Of a stretch of 35,208 bases of DNA, positions 16,276-24,456 are shown in pieces (the stretch's first letter is position 1; the number at the start of each line of letters is the position of its first letter). Source of the DNA: Synergistes sp. (GTDB lineage: Bacteria; Synergistota; Synergistia; Synergistales; Synergistaceae); NCBI GenBank assembly GCA_017537925.1, contig JAFYJW010000025.1, positions 1 to 35,208 on the forward strand, in the 5' to 3' direction. Under the pieces are notes generated by a model. It was not told the origin of the DNA, did no database searches, and saw only the letters and a program-made list of their open reading frames with translations. The position numbers and the translations under genes were made by a program.

Positions 16276-16888
16276 GGCGCTTTGCCGGAAGTCCTGTGTA
16301 GATCCCGGGCTCGGTAATATCCCTCGTTACGGCCGCGCCGGCGCCTATCGTGACGCCGCCGCAGACGGAAAGGTACTGCGTTATGCTTGAACCGATGCCG
16401 CAGAATACGCTGCTTCCGATATTCACGCCTCCTGCTATATGGCAGCCGGGCGCTATGTGGCAGAAATCGCCTATGCGGCAGTCGTGGTCTATCGATACTG
16501 ATGTATTGACTATTGTATGCGCTCCTATGATGCTGTCAGGCTGGATCACAGAACCGGCGAATACGACGGAGCCCTCCCCGATGGATACCGAACGGTGCAC
16601 CCAGCTGTGAGGATGCACGAGAGTGCACCATGAAATGTTTTTGAAGGCCCCGCTTATGCGGCGGCGGGTATCATTGACTCCTATGGCGATTACGGCTGAG
16701 ATATCTTCTCTGTCAGGCAGCGCCGATACCGGGCCTGTTACCGGAATGCCGCAAAGCAGCGTTCCGTGCAGTTTTTCGGCGTCGTCGTATATTGCCGTGC
16801 ATCTCATGCCCAGCTCCTCTATCAGCGCAAGAATGACCTTTGCGTGACCTCCGGCCCCTATCAGGCATATCTCTTTTTCAGCCATCAT
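16268..16888 (-). CDS. pglD: PglD/NeuD-like sugar O/N-acetyltransferase
   Basis: A 206-aa protein. The N-terminal Rossmann-like half begins CLIGAGGHAKVILALIEE (about 7-24) and binds the UDP-sugar. The C-terminal half is a left-handed beta-helix with hexapeptide repeats (from VVFAGSVIQPDSIIGAHTIV) and the catalytic-His region VSIDHDCRIGDFCHIAPG (about 131-148). In PglD this acetylates the 4-amino group of UDP-4-amino-sugar with acetyl-CoA. With the upstream aminotransferase and 4,6-dehydratase it completes UDP-N,N'-diacetylbacillosamine or a similar sugar. It overlaps both neighbours (8 and 11 bp). Confidence 0.88.
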   Translation of the reverse strand: MMAEKEICLIGAGGHAKVILALIEELGMRCTAIYDDAEKLHGTLLCGIPVTGPVSALPDREDISAVIAIGVNDTRRRISGAFKNISWCTLVHPHSWVHRSVSIGEGSVVFAGSVIQPDSIIGAHTIVNTSVSIDHDCRIGDFCHIAPGCHIAGGVNIGSSVFCGIGSSITQYLSVCGGVTIGAGAAVTRDITEPGIYTGLPAKRHA

Positions 16889-17507
16889 TCCCGCCTCCTT
16901 TGAACTCCGGCATCGTAGCCTCTCCTTCGGCGCTTATGCCTTCGCGGGCAAGTACTTTTTTCACCGTTGCCGCAATAATTTTAATATCAAGAGCAATGGA
17001 CCGGTTTTCAACATACCATATGTCGAAAGCGAACTTTTGCTCCCATGATATCGCGTTTCTTCCGTGGATCTGCGCCCAGCCGGTTATCCCCTGAGGGACG
17101 TCGAGTCTTTTTTTCTGCTCGGCGCTGTAGCGGGGTACATATTCAAGCGGCAGGGGGCGCGGTCCCACGATGCTCATATCTCCTTTGAGAACGTTCAGCA
17201 GCTGCGGCAGCTCGTCGATGCTCGTACTGCGGAGCTTTTTGCCGAGCGGGGTAAGGCGTTCCGCGTCCGGCAGAAGATCCCCGTTTTCGTCCCTTTCGTT
17301 TGTCATCGTTCTGAATTTATATAATTTAAATGGCCTGCCGCCCATACCGGCTCTGACAGAGTTGAAGAAGAGAGGCCGCCCTGCCTCGCCGTATATTCTG
17401 CACGCCGCGATAAGCATCAGCGGAGAAAGCAATATCAGGCCGATAAGCGCGGCGCATACGTCGAAGGCCCTCTTTATCAGACGCTGCAGGCGCAGATCTT
17501 TGCGCAT
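16878..17507 (-). CDS. pglC: PglC-like initiating phosphoglycosyltransferase (undecaprenyl-phosphate sugar-1-phosphate transferase)
   Basis: A 209-aa monotopic phosphoglycosyltransferase of the small PglC size class, without the extra membrane domain of WcaJ/WbaP. Seen: a reentrant hydrophobic helix (AFDVCAALIGLILLSPLML, about 14-32), KLYKFRTM (about 62-69), the catalytic Asp-Glu in STSIDELPQLLNVLKGD (about 93-110), VGPRPLP and GITGWAQIHGRN. It loads the sugar-1-phosphate from a UDP-sugar onto undecaprenyl phosphate at the inner membrane, starting the lipid-linked glycan. Located between the genes that make and acetylate the amino-sugar, which identifies its likely substrate as a diNAcBac-type UDP-sugar. 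Confidence 0.92.
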   Translation of the reverse strand: MRKDLRLQRLIKRAFDVCAALIGLILLSPLMLIAACRIYGEAGRPLFFNSVRAGMGGRPFKLYKFRTMTNERDENGDLLPDAERLTPLGKKLRSTSIDELPQLLNVLKGDMSIVGPRPLPLEYVPRYSAEQKKRLDVPQGITGWAQIHGRNAISWEQKFAFDIWYVENRSIALDIKIIAATVKKVLAREGISAEGEATMPEFKGGGNDG

Positions 17508-17510
17508 CCG

Positions 17511-18653
17511 CTACGACAGGCACTCCTTAATCGATCTTATTACCCATTCCTGCTCTTCATCCGTCATGGCGGACGCAGACGGCAGGCACAGTCCTCTCTC
17601 GAATAGACTGTCGGAAACGCTCTTTTCACCGTCTGCAAAATATCCGCATCCCTTAAAGACGGGCTGACGGTGCAGCGGCTTCCATACCGGACGGCATTCG
17701 ACGTTCTGCCTGTCCATATAACGGAGCACGTCCATGAAGCTTTTGCCTGTCTGCGGCGATATAAGCACGGCCGTCAGCCAGCGCGTGGCCCTGCACTTTT
17801 CGTACTCAGGCATGAACGAAAGCCCCGGGACGCACGAGAGTTCTTCTCTGTATCTCTCAAATACAGCCCGTCTTCTTGCTACGCGCTCTTCAAGATGCAG
17901 CATTTGCGCCCGCCCCAGCGCCGCAAGTATATTGCTCATCCTGTAATTGTAGCCTATCTCTGTGTGTTCGTACCACGGAGCCGCGTCTCTTGCCTGCGTC
18001 GCCAGGAAGCGCGCTCTTGCCGTGTATTCTTCATTGTCGGAGAGCAGCATGCCGCCGCCTGACGAAGTTATTATCTTGTTGCCGTTGTAGGAATATACCC
18101 CGATGCTGCCGAAAGAGCCGCACTTTTTCCCGCGGTATTCGGCGCCGACAGCTTCCGCCGCGTCTTCCAGAACAGGGACGCCGTACTCTTCGCATATCTC
18201 TGTTATTTCGTCGAGTTTCGGCGGCTGTCCGTAGAGCTCCGCAACGATAACGCACTTCGGCATGACGCCTTTTGCCTCGGCCGCTTTGAATGCGCGTCTC
18301 AGAGCGCGCGGCGACATATTCCATGTATCTTCGTCGGAGTCGATGAATACAGGGACGGCGTTTTGATACACCGCAGGCGCGGCCGAAGCTATGAATGTCA
18401 GCGCAGAGCAGAAGACCGTATCTCCGGCGCCGACTCCGAGCAATATCAGAGCAAGGTGAATCGCTGCGCTCCCGCTTGAAAGGGCAAGCGCGGATCTTAC
18501 GCCTGCGAATTCGGCCGTCTCCTTTTCAAAAGCGTCTACATGAGGCCCGAGCGGAGCTATCCAGTTCGACGCGAAAGCGTCCCTGACGTATTCGATCTCG
18601 TCTCCGCTCATATGCGGATATGAAAGAAGTATCCTTTTATCCGGTCTTTTCAT
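17511..18653 (-). CDS. pglE: PglE-like DegT/DnrJ/EryC1/StrS sugar aminotransferase
   Basis: A 380-aa fold-type I PLP enzyme that aminates the 4-keto sugar made by the PglF-like dehydratase. Motifs: LSYPHMSGDEIEYV and NWIAPLGPHVDAFE at the N-terminus, SSGSAAIHLAL for phosphate binding, EDAAEAVGAEYRGKKCG (about 161-177), and the PLP lysine in SYNGNKIITSSGGGML (about 187-202). The C-terminal AVLISPQTG and RPVWKPLHRQPVF are characteristic of the PglE/LegC branch. It starts inside the end of the dehydratase gene (17-bp overlap) and is followed 3 bp later by the phosphoglycosyltransferase gene. Confidence 0.92.
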   Translation of the reverse strand: MKRPDKRILLSYPHMSGDEIEYVRDAFASNWIAPLGPHVDAFEKETAEFAGVRSALALSSGSAAIHLALILLGVGAGDTVFCSALTFIASAAPAVYQNAVPVFIDSDEDTWNMSPRALRRAFKAAEAKGVMPKCVIVAELYGQPPKLDEITEICEEYGVPVLEDAAEAVGAEYRGKKCGSFGSIGVYSYNGNKIITSSGGGMLLSDNEEYTARARFLATQARDAAPWYEHTEIGYNYRMSNILAALGRAQMLHLEERVARRRAVFERYREELSCVPGLSFMPEYEKCRATRWLTAVLISPQTGKSFMDVLRYMDRQNVECRPVWKPLHRQPVFKGCGYFADGEKSVSDSLFERGLCLPSASAMTDEEQEWVIRSIKECLS

Positions 18654-20547
18654 CGTTCATCATCCTCAGGTCGTTGTTATTGCCTGTAATTTCGGTTTTC
18701 ATACCGTTTGCGAGAGCGAATATTCCGTCTTTGAGGCCGTTCGCGGAAAGGCTTCCTTCGGCGTACCCTTTCAGAATGTCAGCTGCAAGCGGCAAAATGT
18801 TCTCGGCTTCCGGGGTAAGCCGGGTCTTGAATATCTTCGGATGATCTGTCCTTTCTGCCTGCTGCGGGTCATAAAAGAGTTCCTCATAGAGCTTTTCCCC
18901 CTTGCGGATGCCGGTATATTTTATCTGAATGTCGCGTCCCGGTTCATGCCCGTGCAGTCTTATCAGAGTCTCTGCCATCTCCGCTATGCTTACCGGCTCT
19001 CCCATATCCAGAGCAAAGAGCTCTCCGCCCTTTCCCATTGCTCCCGCCTGCAGCACCAGGCTGACAGCTTCGGGAATCAGCATGAAATAACGCTTCATTT
19101 CAGGGTGAGTGACAGTAACGGGGCCGCCTGCCGCTATCTGCCTTTCAAATTTTGGTACGACGCTGCCACGGCTGCCGAGCACGTTGCCGAAGCGCACCGC
19201 CATGTATTTTGTCCGGGGGTGATCCTTCTGAACGCCGAACAGCAGACGTTCCGCAGTGCGCTTTGTGGCCCCCATGACGCTTGACGGGTGCACAGCCTTG
19301 TCTGTAGATATCATTACAAAACGTTCCGTACCGTATATGCCTGCGAGCTCCGCCATGTTCCACGTGCCCAGCGCGTTTACGCGCAGCGCTTCGGCCGGGT
19401 TTTCTTCCATCAGCGGCACATGTTTGTGTGCGGCGGCGTGGAATACAAGATGAGGCGAATGCTCTCTGAAGACGCGTTCTGCCGCGCACCGGTCCGCGAC
19501 GTCCGCTATTACCGGAACTACGGGTATGCTGTTTCCCGCATCGTTAAGGGATTCAAGAAGCATATATACGGACTGCTCTCCATGTCCCAGCGCTATCAGC
19601 CGTTCCGGCCCGCGCCTGAGAACCTGACGGCATATCTCCGAGCCGATAGAGCCTCCTGCTCCTGTCACCATCACGGTCTTTCCCTTTATCAGCGAGGTTA
19701 TGTTGCCGTCGTCGATGCGAATCGGCTCGCGCCGCAGCAGGTCTTCCAGATTTACCGAGCGCAGCCGGCTGACGGAGACCTGTCCGTCAGCTATCTCGGC
19801 CAGGCTCGGAAGCACTCTGACCTTTACGCAGAGCGGAGAAAGAACGCCGAAAAGTTCTTTTATCTTTGCGCCCGGTGCCGACGGCATGGCTATGAGCACC
19901 GTGTCTATCGCCTGAGCCGCTATTATCTCTTTTATCTCTTTCGTATTCCCGAGTACGGGCAGGGATACTACCGTCATACCCCTGAGGTTTTCGTTGTCGT
20001 CGATAAAACCTGCGGGGCGTATCCGGTCGGAGTTGCTGAGCAGGTCGCGAGCCAGCATGCTGCCGGCGTTGCCCGCTCCTACGATCAGCGCTCTTTCCCT
20101 TCCTTCCGGCAGCTCCTGAGAGTTTATCAGCGCAAGCCTGAGCGCGGCGCGCTCTGACACCAGCATTATAAACGCCGCCATCACCATTATCATTAGCGAG
20201 GAACGGGGCAGTGTGAATATGCCGGTAAGCATCACTAAAGCTACAAACAGCACGGCCCCGGCAGCATAAGTACGCGCCAGCCTGACATATTCGTCTATCC
20301 CGGCGCGCGGCCAGAATACGCTGTACGCTCCGCCTAAGTAAAGCGAGATAATTATTATTACAGGAAAGAGAATCGCTGCGCGGAAAAAGTCGTAAAGGTA
20401 GGAGAAATCGGGCCCCATATAGTAGGAAAGACGCATGGAGTAGCCGATGAACGCCGAAAAGGAAAGCAGAAGAAAATCCAGCGCCAAAAGACGTCTGTTT
20501 CTTCTTCCGAACCAGAGATAGATATTTGCAGCTTTATTTTTACTCAT
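18637..20547 (-). CDS. pglF: PglF/CapD/WbpM-like UDP-GlcNAc 4,6-dehydratase (membrane-anchored)
   Basis: A 636-aa protein. The N-terminus has four transmembrane helices (about 18-125), followed by a CoA-binding-like Rossmann domain with VGAGNAGSMLARDLL (about 155-170). The catalytic long-chain SDR domain starts VMVTGAGGSIGSEICRQ (about 290). The catalytic segment reads STDKAVHPSSVMGATKR, with Met where classical SDRs have Tyr; that Asp-Lys plus Met pattern is the hallmark of PglF/WbpM inverting and retaining 4,6-dehydratases. It converts UDP-GlcNAc to the 4-keto-6-deoxy sugar at the inner membrane. First gene of the glycan operon. It lies only 68 bp after oadB, with no obvious promoter of its own, so its transcription start is uncertain. 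Confidence 0.93.
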   Translation of the reverse strand: MSKNKAANIYLWFGRRNRRLLALDFLLLSFSAFIGYSMRLSYYMGPDFSYLYDFFRAAILFPVIIIISLYLGGAYSVFWPRAGIDEYVRLARTYAAGAVLFVALVMLTGIFTLPRSSLMIMVMAAFIMLVSERAALRLALINSQELPEGRERALIVGAGNAGSMLARDLLSNSDRIRPAGFIDDNENLRGMTVVSLPVLGNTKEIKEIIAAQAIDTVLIAMPSAPGAKIKELFGVLSPLCVKVRVLPSLAEIADGQVSVSRLRSVNLEDLLRREPIRIDDGNITSLIKGKTVMVTGAGGSIGSEICRQVLRRGPERLIALGHGEQSVYMLLESLNDAGNSIPVVPVIADVADRCAAERVFREHSPHLVFHAAAHKHVPLMEENPAEALRVNALGTWNMAELAGIYGTERFVMISTDKAVHPSSVMGATKRTAERLLFGVQKDHPRTKYMAVRFGNVLGSRGSVVPKFERQIAAGGPVTVTHPEMKRYFMLIPEAVSLVLQAGAMGKGGELFALDMGEPVSIAEMAETLIRLHGHEPGRDIQIKYTGIRKGEKLYEELFYDPQQAERTDHPKIFKTRLTPEAENILPLAADILKGYAEGSLSANGLKDGIFALANGMKTEITGNNNDLRMMNDEKTG

Positions 20548-20563
20548 TGGCAGCGCCTGCTCT

Positions 20564-20591
20564 TAATAAAACTTCTCCGCAGCGGTGCGGA
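20564..20591 (-). terminator. Weak hairpin between oadB and the glycan operon
   Basis: TCCGCA (20576-20581) pairs with TGCGGA (20586-20591) around a 4-nt loop. On the minus strand the stem is followed after four bases by TTTTATT. It could partly terminate oadB transcription, letting some read through into the pglF-like gene. Confidence 0.35.
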
Positions 20592-20615
20592 ATATCTGAT
20601 ATCCCCGCCAGGGCG

Positions 20616-21743
20616 TTATCCCAGAAACGCAAGCAGCACCCCTCCGGCAAGGACCGAGCCGATCTGTCCGGCAACGTTTGCGCCGACCGCGTGCATAAGC
20701 AAATAGTTGCCGGGATCCGCTTTCTGCCCGAGCTGCTGTATCGTCCTGGCGGACATCGGGAATGCGGATATTCCGGCGGCTCCGACCATGGGGTTTATCC
20801 GTTTTCCCCGCGGAAGGAAGAGGTTAAGGATCTTTGCCGTTATTATGCCGCTTGCGGTGTCGAGCACAAAAGCGACGAGTCCCATCGCTATTATTACAAG
20901 TGTACCGGCGTTGACGAATTTTTCCCCTGTCATCGTTGCCGCGATCGAGAAACCGAGCAGTATCGTCACGATATTCGCGAACTCATTCTGGGCGGCGTTG
21001 GAAAGGCGGTCGGTGACGCCGCTTACGCGCAGCAGATTGCCGAACATCACGAAGCCGAGCAGAGATACCGAAGCAGGGGCTATTATCCCTCCGATGACGG
21101 TGATCACGATCGGGAAAGCAATAAGCATACGGCGGGATACCGGGCGCTCCGCGTAGGGCATTCTGATGCGCCTTTCATTTTTCGTCGTGAGGGCCATTAT
21201 CACAGGCGGCTGTATAAGCGGCACCAGCGCCATATAGGTATAGGCGGCGACTGATATCGGCCCCAGCAGATTTGGCGCAAAACGCGACGAAACGTATATC
21301 GACGTGGGACCGTCCGCGGCGCCTATAATGCCTATGGACGCAGCTTCAAAGACGTTGTATCCGCAGAGCAGCGCAAGCCCCATGGTAAGGAATATGCCCG
21401 CCTGGGCGGTCAGACCGAATAAAAACATCTTGGGGTTCGCAAGCAGCGGGGTAAAATCACACATGGCCCCCACGGCTATAAGTATCAGGAGAGGGAAGAG
21501 TTCCGTGGATATGCCTAATTTGAAGAGCATCGTCAAAGCGCCCTCTACGACTTTTTCCCCTGCCAGCTGGTCGATAGCGGACGAGAGCGGCAGATTGACG
21601 AGGATAGTGCCGAATCCCATAGGCAGCAGCAGGTTCGGTTCAAATCCCTTCTTTACTGCAAGGTATATGAGCGCCGCGCCGATCAGTATCATTACTATGT
21701 TCTGCCATGTGACCGCTTCGGCAGTGCGGATAAAGATATCCAT
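20616..21743 (-). CDS. Sodium-translocating decarboxylase beta subunit (OadB/GcdB/MmdB family)
   Basis: A 375-aa polytopic inner-membrane protein, the Na+ channel/decarboxylase subunit of oxaloacetate, glutaconyl-CoA or methylmalonyl-CoA decarboxylases. Conserved stretches: GAMCDFTPLLANP, GIIGAADGPTSIYVSSRFAP with the functional Asp, SVAAYTYMALVPLIQPP, and near the C-terminus NPMVGAAGISAFPMSAR and MHAVGANVAGQIGS. No alpha (carboxyltransferase), biotin-carrier or gamma gene is adjacent, so the partner subunits must be encoded elsewhere and the substrate cannot be told. The longer open frame begins with a GTG 14 codons upstream, but that adds a very hydrophilic KEREERE leader; GAGAGGAA in front of the ATG at 21743 supports this start. 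Divergent from the DMT transporter to the right. Confidence 0.93.
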   Translation of the reverse strand: MDIFIRTAEAVTWQNIVMILIGAALIYLAVKKGFEPNLLLPMGFGTILVNLPLSSAIDQLAGEKVVEGALTMLFKLGISTELFPLLILIAVGAMCDFTPLLANPKMFLFGLTAQAGIFLTMGLALLCGYNVFEAASIGIIGAADGPTSIYVSSRFAPNLLGPISVAAYTYMALVPLIQPPVIMALTTKNERRIRMPYAERPVSRRMLIAFPIVITVIGGIIAPASVSLLGFVMFGNLLRVSGVTDRLSNAAQNEFANIVTILLGFSIAATMTGEKFVNAGTLVIIAMGLVAFVLDTASGIITAKILNLFLPRGKRINPMVGAAGISAFPMSARTIQQLGQKADPGNYLLMHAVGANVAGQIGSVLAGGVLLAFLG

Positions 21744-21872
21744 CTGCAGTTCACGTTCCTCTCTTTCCTTGTAGAACTCCTTCACTATATCACAAAAAAA
21801 GATGAAATGAGCCTTTAGTTACTGAGATAGTGGAAATCGTGTAAAATAAACAAATTATGGGGGTGTTTTTTG

Positions 21873-22796
21873 ATGCCGCTGTGGGGTTTTCTGCTGAGTT
21901 TCCTTGCCGCCGCAATGTGGGCCGCTTCGCCCATCATGGTAAACTGCGGACTTGCGCGCGCCGGCTGTTCCATACATGAAGTCAACCCCTTCCGCGCCGT
22001 TTCCTTCCTGGCGGCTTCGGCTGTCATAGCGCTGATAAGCAGCGGCGGAAGTATCCCAGTTGTGACGTCTCCGCTGGCATGGGCATGTTTTTTCTTCAGT
22101 GTGATAACGAGCTACACTCTCGGCGACCTCTTTTTCTTCCTGTCGATACGCGAAATGGGCGTAAGCCTCGCCATCCCTGTCGCGAACTCATACCCGATAC
22201 TCGTTATCTTCACGTCGTGGCTGATGCTGGGCGAAGCTGTTACGGCCAATCTGATATGGGGCGTCGCGCTGGTAGTGGCGGGGCTGCTTCTGCTGCGTTT
22301 CGGCGGTGAAAAAGCAGAACCCGGCGAAAAAACCCGGCACAGCGCTGCGCAGCTGATGAGGGGCTTCTCCTTTGCCATAGGCGGGGGCCTTTGCTGGGCG
22401 GTATCATCGCCGGTGACGAAGATAGCGATGAACATTTCGCGTCTGGGAGCGGCTGAGATAACGCTTTACCGCGCCGTTGTGTTTATGATCGTAACGATCG
22501 CAGTGCGCTTCCTCACAGTAAAATTCCGGCGCTCCGCGACCGTGCCGCTTTTAAGCGTCCCGCACAGCGCAGCCGCATACTTCCTCTCTGCCGCGGTAAT
22601 AGGGCTCTGCCTCGGATCTGTTATCTACGCAAAATGCATCGCGGTGATGCCTGTTGCAGTCGTCACCGCCATCACTGCGACAAGCCCGTTCCTCGCCGCG
22701 CTATACGGACGCTTTGTACTGAAGGAGAGTCTTGCTAAGCCGCAGTGGTGCGGCATCGTGATGATAATAGCAGGCTCGGTCATAGTCGGCCTGTAG
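21873..22796 (+). CDS. EamA/DMT-superfamily transporter
   Basis: A 307-aa inner-membrane protein with about ten hydrophobic helices arranged as two EamA repeats. The first runs from PLWGFLLSFLAAAMWAASPI to LLLLRFGG (about 2-145), the second from RGFSFAIGGGLCWAVSSPV to the end. Such proteins export or import metabolites, often amino acids; the substrate is unknown. ATG at 21873 has GGGGGTG 8 nt upstream; an in-frame TTG just before it is less likely. A second, different DMT gene follows 65 bp later. A weak promoter (TAAAAT at 21842-21847) precedes it, divergent from the decarboxylase beta subunit. Confidence 0.88.
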   Translation: MPLWGFLLSFLAAAMWAASPIMVNCGLARAGCSIHEVNPFRAVSFLAASAVIALISSGGSIPVVTSPLAWACFFFSVITSYTLGDLFFFLSIREMGVSLAIPVANSYPILVIFTSWLMLGEAVTANLIWGVALVVAGLLLLRFGGEKAEPGEKTRHSAAQLMRGFSFAIGGGLCWAVSSPVTKIAMNISRLGAAEITLYRAVVFMIVTIAVRFLTVKFRRSATVPLLSVPHSAAAYFLSAAVIGLCLGSVIYAKCIAVMPVAVVTAITATSPFLAALYGRFVLKESLAKPQWCGIVMIIAGSVIVGL

Positions 22797-22861
22797 CATC
22801 GCCCGTCATACCGAAAGCATCGTACTAAAGTTAAAGTACGCATTAAAAAGGAGAGAAACAT

Positions 22862-23785
22862 GTGAGCGAAGAAGCAATAAGCCGCCGCGAAGCCTTCAGG
22901 GCCGATATGACGCTTGTTTTCGTCTCTTTCTTATGGGGCGCTGGCATCCCGATATCGGCGCTGCTCGCGCGCTCGATCACGCCGCTGTGGGCTGTGGCGC
23001 TGCGCATGCTTTTGTCGGCGTTTTTCCTTATCATATTTTTCCCGAAAAAAATAATAACTGCGAAAAAATATGACTGGAAGCTCTCTTTTCTGCTTGCCGC
23101 GATACTTGTCTGCGTATTCGTATCCATGACATTCGGCCTGACCTACAGCACCGCCAGCAAACAGGCGTTCATAGGCGGTCTGAACGTCATAATGACGCCG
23201 CTGCTTTCATGGCTTATATACCGCGTCCGTCCGTCCGCGTGGCTCTTCGCCGCTGCCGGCATCACGACGCTGGGGCTCCTTGTGATGGGTTTCACGCCGG
23301 GCATGGAATTCAACTTCGGAGATCTGCTTTCATTCATAATGGCGATCTTTTACGCGGTCCAGGTGATCGGAGCCGGCTACTGTTCCCGCCGCGTCGAAGC
23401 CGTGCGCCTGGTTGCACTTCACATAATAATACTCGCGCTGATAATGACAGTGCTTGCCGCGGTGTTTGAGCCTTTTCCCGACCCCGCGTCATTCAGCGTT
23501 AAGGTATGGGCGTCGCTTCTTTTGCTTTCGCTCGGCAACACGATACTTTGCTTCATACTTCAGTTCAGGGCGCAGAAAAAGACCAGCGAGACGCACGCTG
23601 CCGTTATTTTTTCTCTTGAAGGTCTGTTCGGCTATATCCTGGCGGTAGCAAGCGGACAGGACCCGTTTCACCTGCAGGGAGCGGTCGGCGGCGTGCTGAT
23701 AATAGCAGGAATGCTTTTGACCGAAATTGAGGGCATCATCCGCGAAAAGCAGGACGCAGCAAAGGCGGGAAAAGCAGACTTTTAA
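22862..23785 (+). CDS. EamA/DMT-superfamily transporter (second, divergent paralogue)
   Basis: A 307-aa membrane protein with two EamA repeats: first from DMTLVFVSFLWGAGIPISAL (about 16-35), with the conserved FGLTYSTASKQAFIGGLNVIMTPL region at about 88-111; second from FGDLLSFIMAIFYAVQVIG to LLIAGMLL. It belongs to a different EamA subgroup from its neighbour, so the pair is not a simple tandem duplication. The start is GTG at 22862: GGAGAG lies 6 nt upstream, and the overlapping ATG at 22860 is followed directly by TGA. A 6-bp dyad CGTACT/AGTACG (22821-22840) sits in the gap before it. Its stop codon shares TTAA with the stop of the convergent ccdA gene (4-bp overlap), leaving no room for a terminator. 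Confidence 0.88.
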   Translation: MSEEAISRREAFRADMTLVFVSFLWGAGIPISALLARSITPLWAVALRMLLSAFFLIIFFPKKIITAKKYDWKLSFLLAAILVCVFVSMTFGLTYSTASKQAFIGGLNVIMTPLLSWLIYRVRPSAWLFAAAGITTLGLLVMGFTPGMEFNFGDLLSFIMAIFYAVQVIGAGYCSRRVEAVRLVALHIIILALIMTVLAAVFEPFPDPASFSVKVWASLLLLSLGNTILCFILQFRAQKKTSETHAAVIFSLEGLFGYILAVASGQDPFHLQGAVGGVLIIAGMLLTEIEGIIREKQDAAKAGKADF

Positions 23786-24453
23786 CCAAAGAGAGCGGCC
23801 CAGTAAGCGAAATAATCCGTAGCTATCGCAATACCGGCGGCAACGAGCAGTGCGCCTGAGATCTTTTTTATTGCGGCGCCGTTTCTGCGCAGCCACTGAA
23901 AGAGCGTCTTTATCCGAGTAAACAGCAGCGCTGCGATTATATATGGTATGCCGAGCCCCATCGAAAAAACAAAGAGAGAGAAGACCCCCTGCCAAAGCGT
24001 TTTGCCGCTGCCGGCCATCAGCAGTGCAGACGCGAGGAACGGCCCGAGGCAGGGCGTCCAGCCGAGGGAGAAGGCTCCTCCGAAGAGAAGCGCGCCTATG
24101 ACGCCGCCGCGTTTTGCACCGCTGTTCAGCCTTTTTTCGGCGTCTAAGAAAGGTATCTTAACGACCCCGAGGAAGTGCAGACCGAACAGCGCTATCACCG
24201 CGCCGCTTGCGCGGCGCAGCAGAACGGGGTGATCCGACAGGAACGCGCCGATAAATGTCGCTGTAGCGCCCATAGCCATGAAGACGACTGAAAAACCGGC
24301 CACAAAGCCGATAGTATTCACAACGCTCGCCCGGCGCCCGTTTTCAGTTTCAGCCGCCAGATACATAAGATATACCGGGAGCATCGGCAGCATGCAGGGA
24401 GAGATAAAGGCGAGGAAGCCTTCCAAAAAGAGCAGCGGCAGTTCGCGCGCCAT
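23782..24453 (-). CDS. ccdA: CcdA-type cytochrome c biogenesis / thiol-disulfide transmembrane protein
   Basis: A 223-aa six-helix inner-membrane protein that carries electrons from cytoplasmic thioredoxin across the membrane. The paired reactive cysteines are visible in FISPCMLPMLPVYL (about 17-30) and LGWTPCLGPFLAS (about 132-144), each in the Pro-rich context typical of CcdA/DsbD-beta. The partner extracytoplasmic thioredoxin-like protein is encoded immediately upstream (3-bp gap), so the two form a dedicated thiol-reduction relay. In an anaerobe this probably serves envelope or secreted proteins rather than respiratory cytochromes (inference). Confidence 0.93.
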   Translation of the reverse strand: MARELPLLFLEGFLAFISPCMLPMLPVYLMYLAAETENGRRASVVNTIGFVAGFSVVFMAMGATATFIGAFLSDHPVLLRRASGAVIALFGLHFLGVVKIPFLDAEKRLNSGAKRGGVIGALLFGGAFSLGWTPCLGPFLASALLMAGSGKTLWQGVFSLFVFSMGLGIPYIIAALLFTRIKTLFQWLRRNGAAIKKISGALLVAAGIAIATDYFAYWAALFG

Positions 24454-24456
24454 AGT

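Noticed and set aside
19288..20157. Long plus-strand open frame inside the pglF-like gene (289 codons)
   Set aside because: Antisense shadow of a well-supported 636-aa dehydratase; no motif or start signal.
21819..21847. Promoter of the first DMT transporter
   Set aside because: A TAAAAT -10-like box is present, but the -35 position (TTACTG) matches poorly, so I do not list it as a separate feature.
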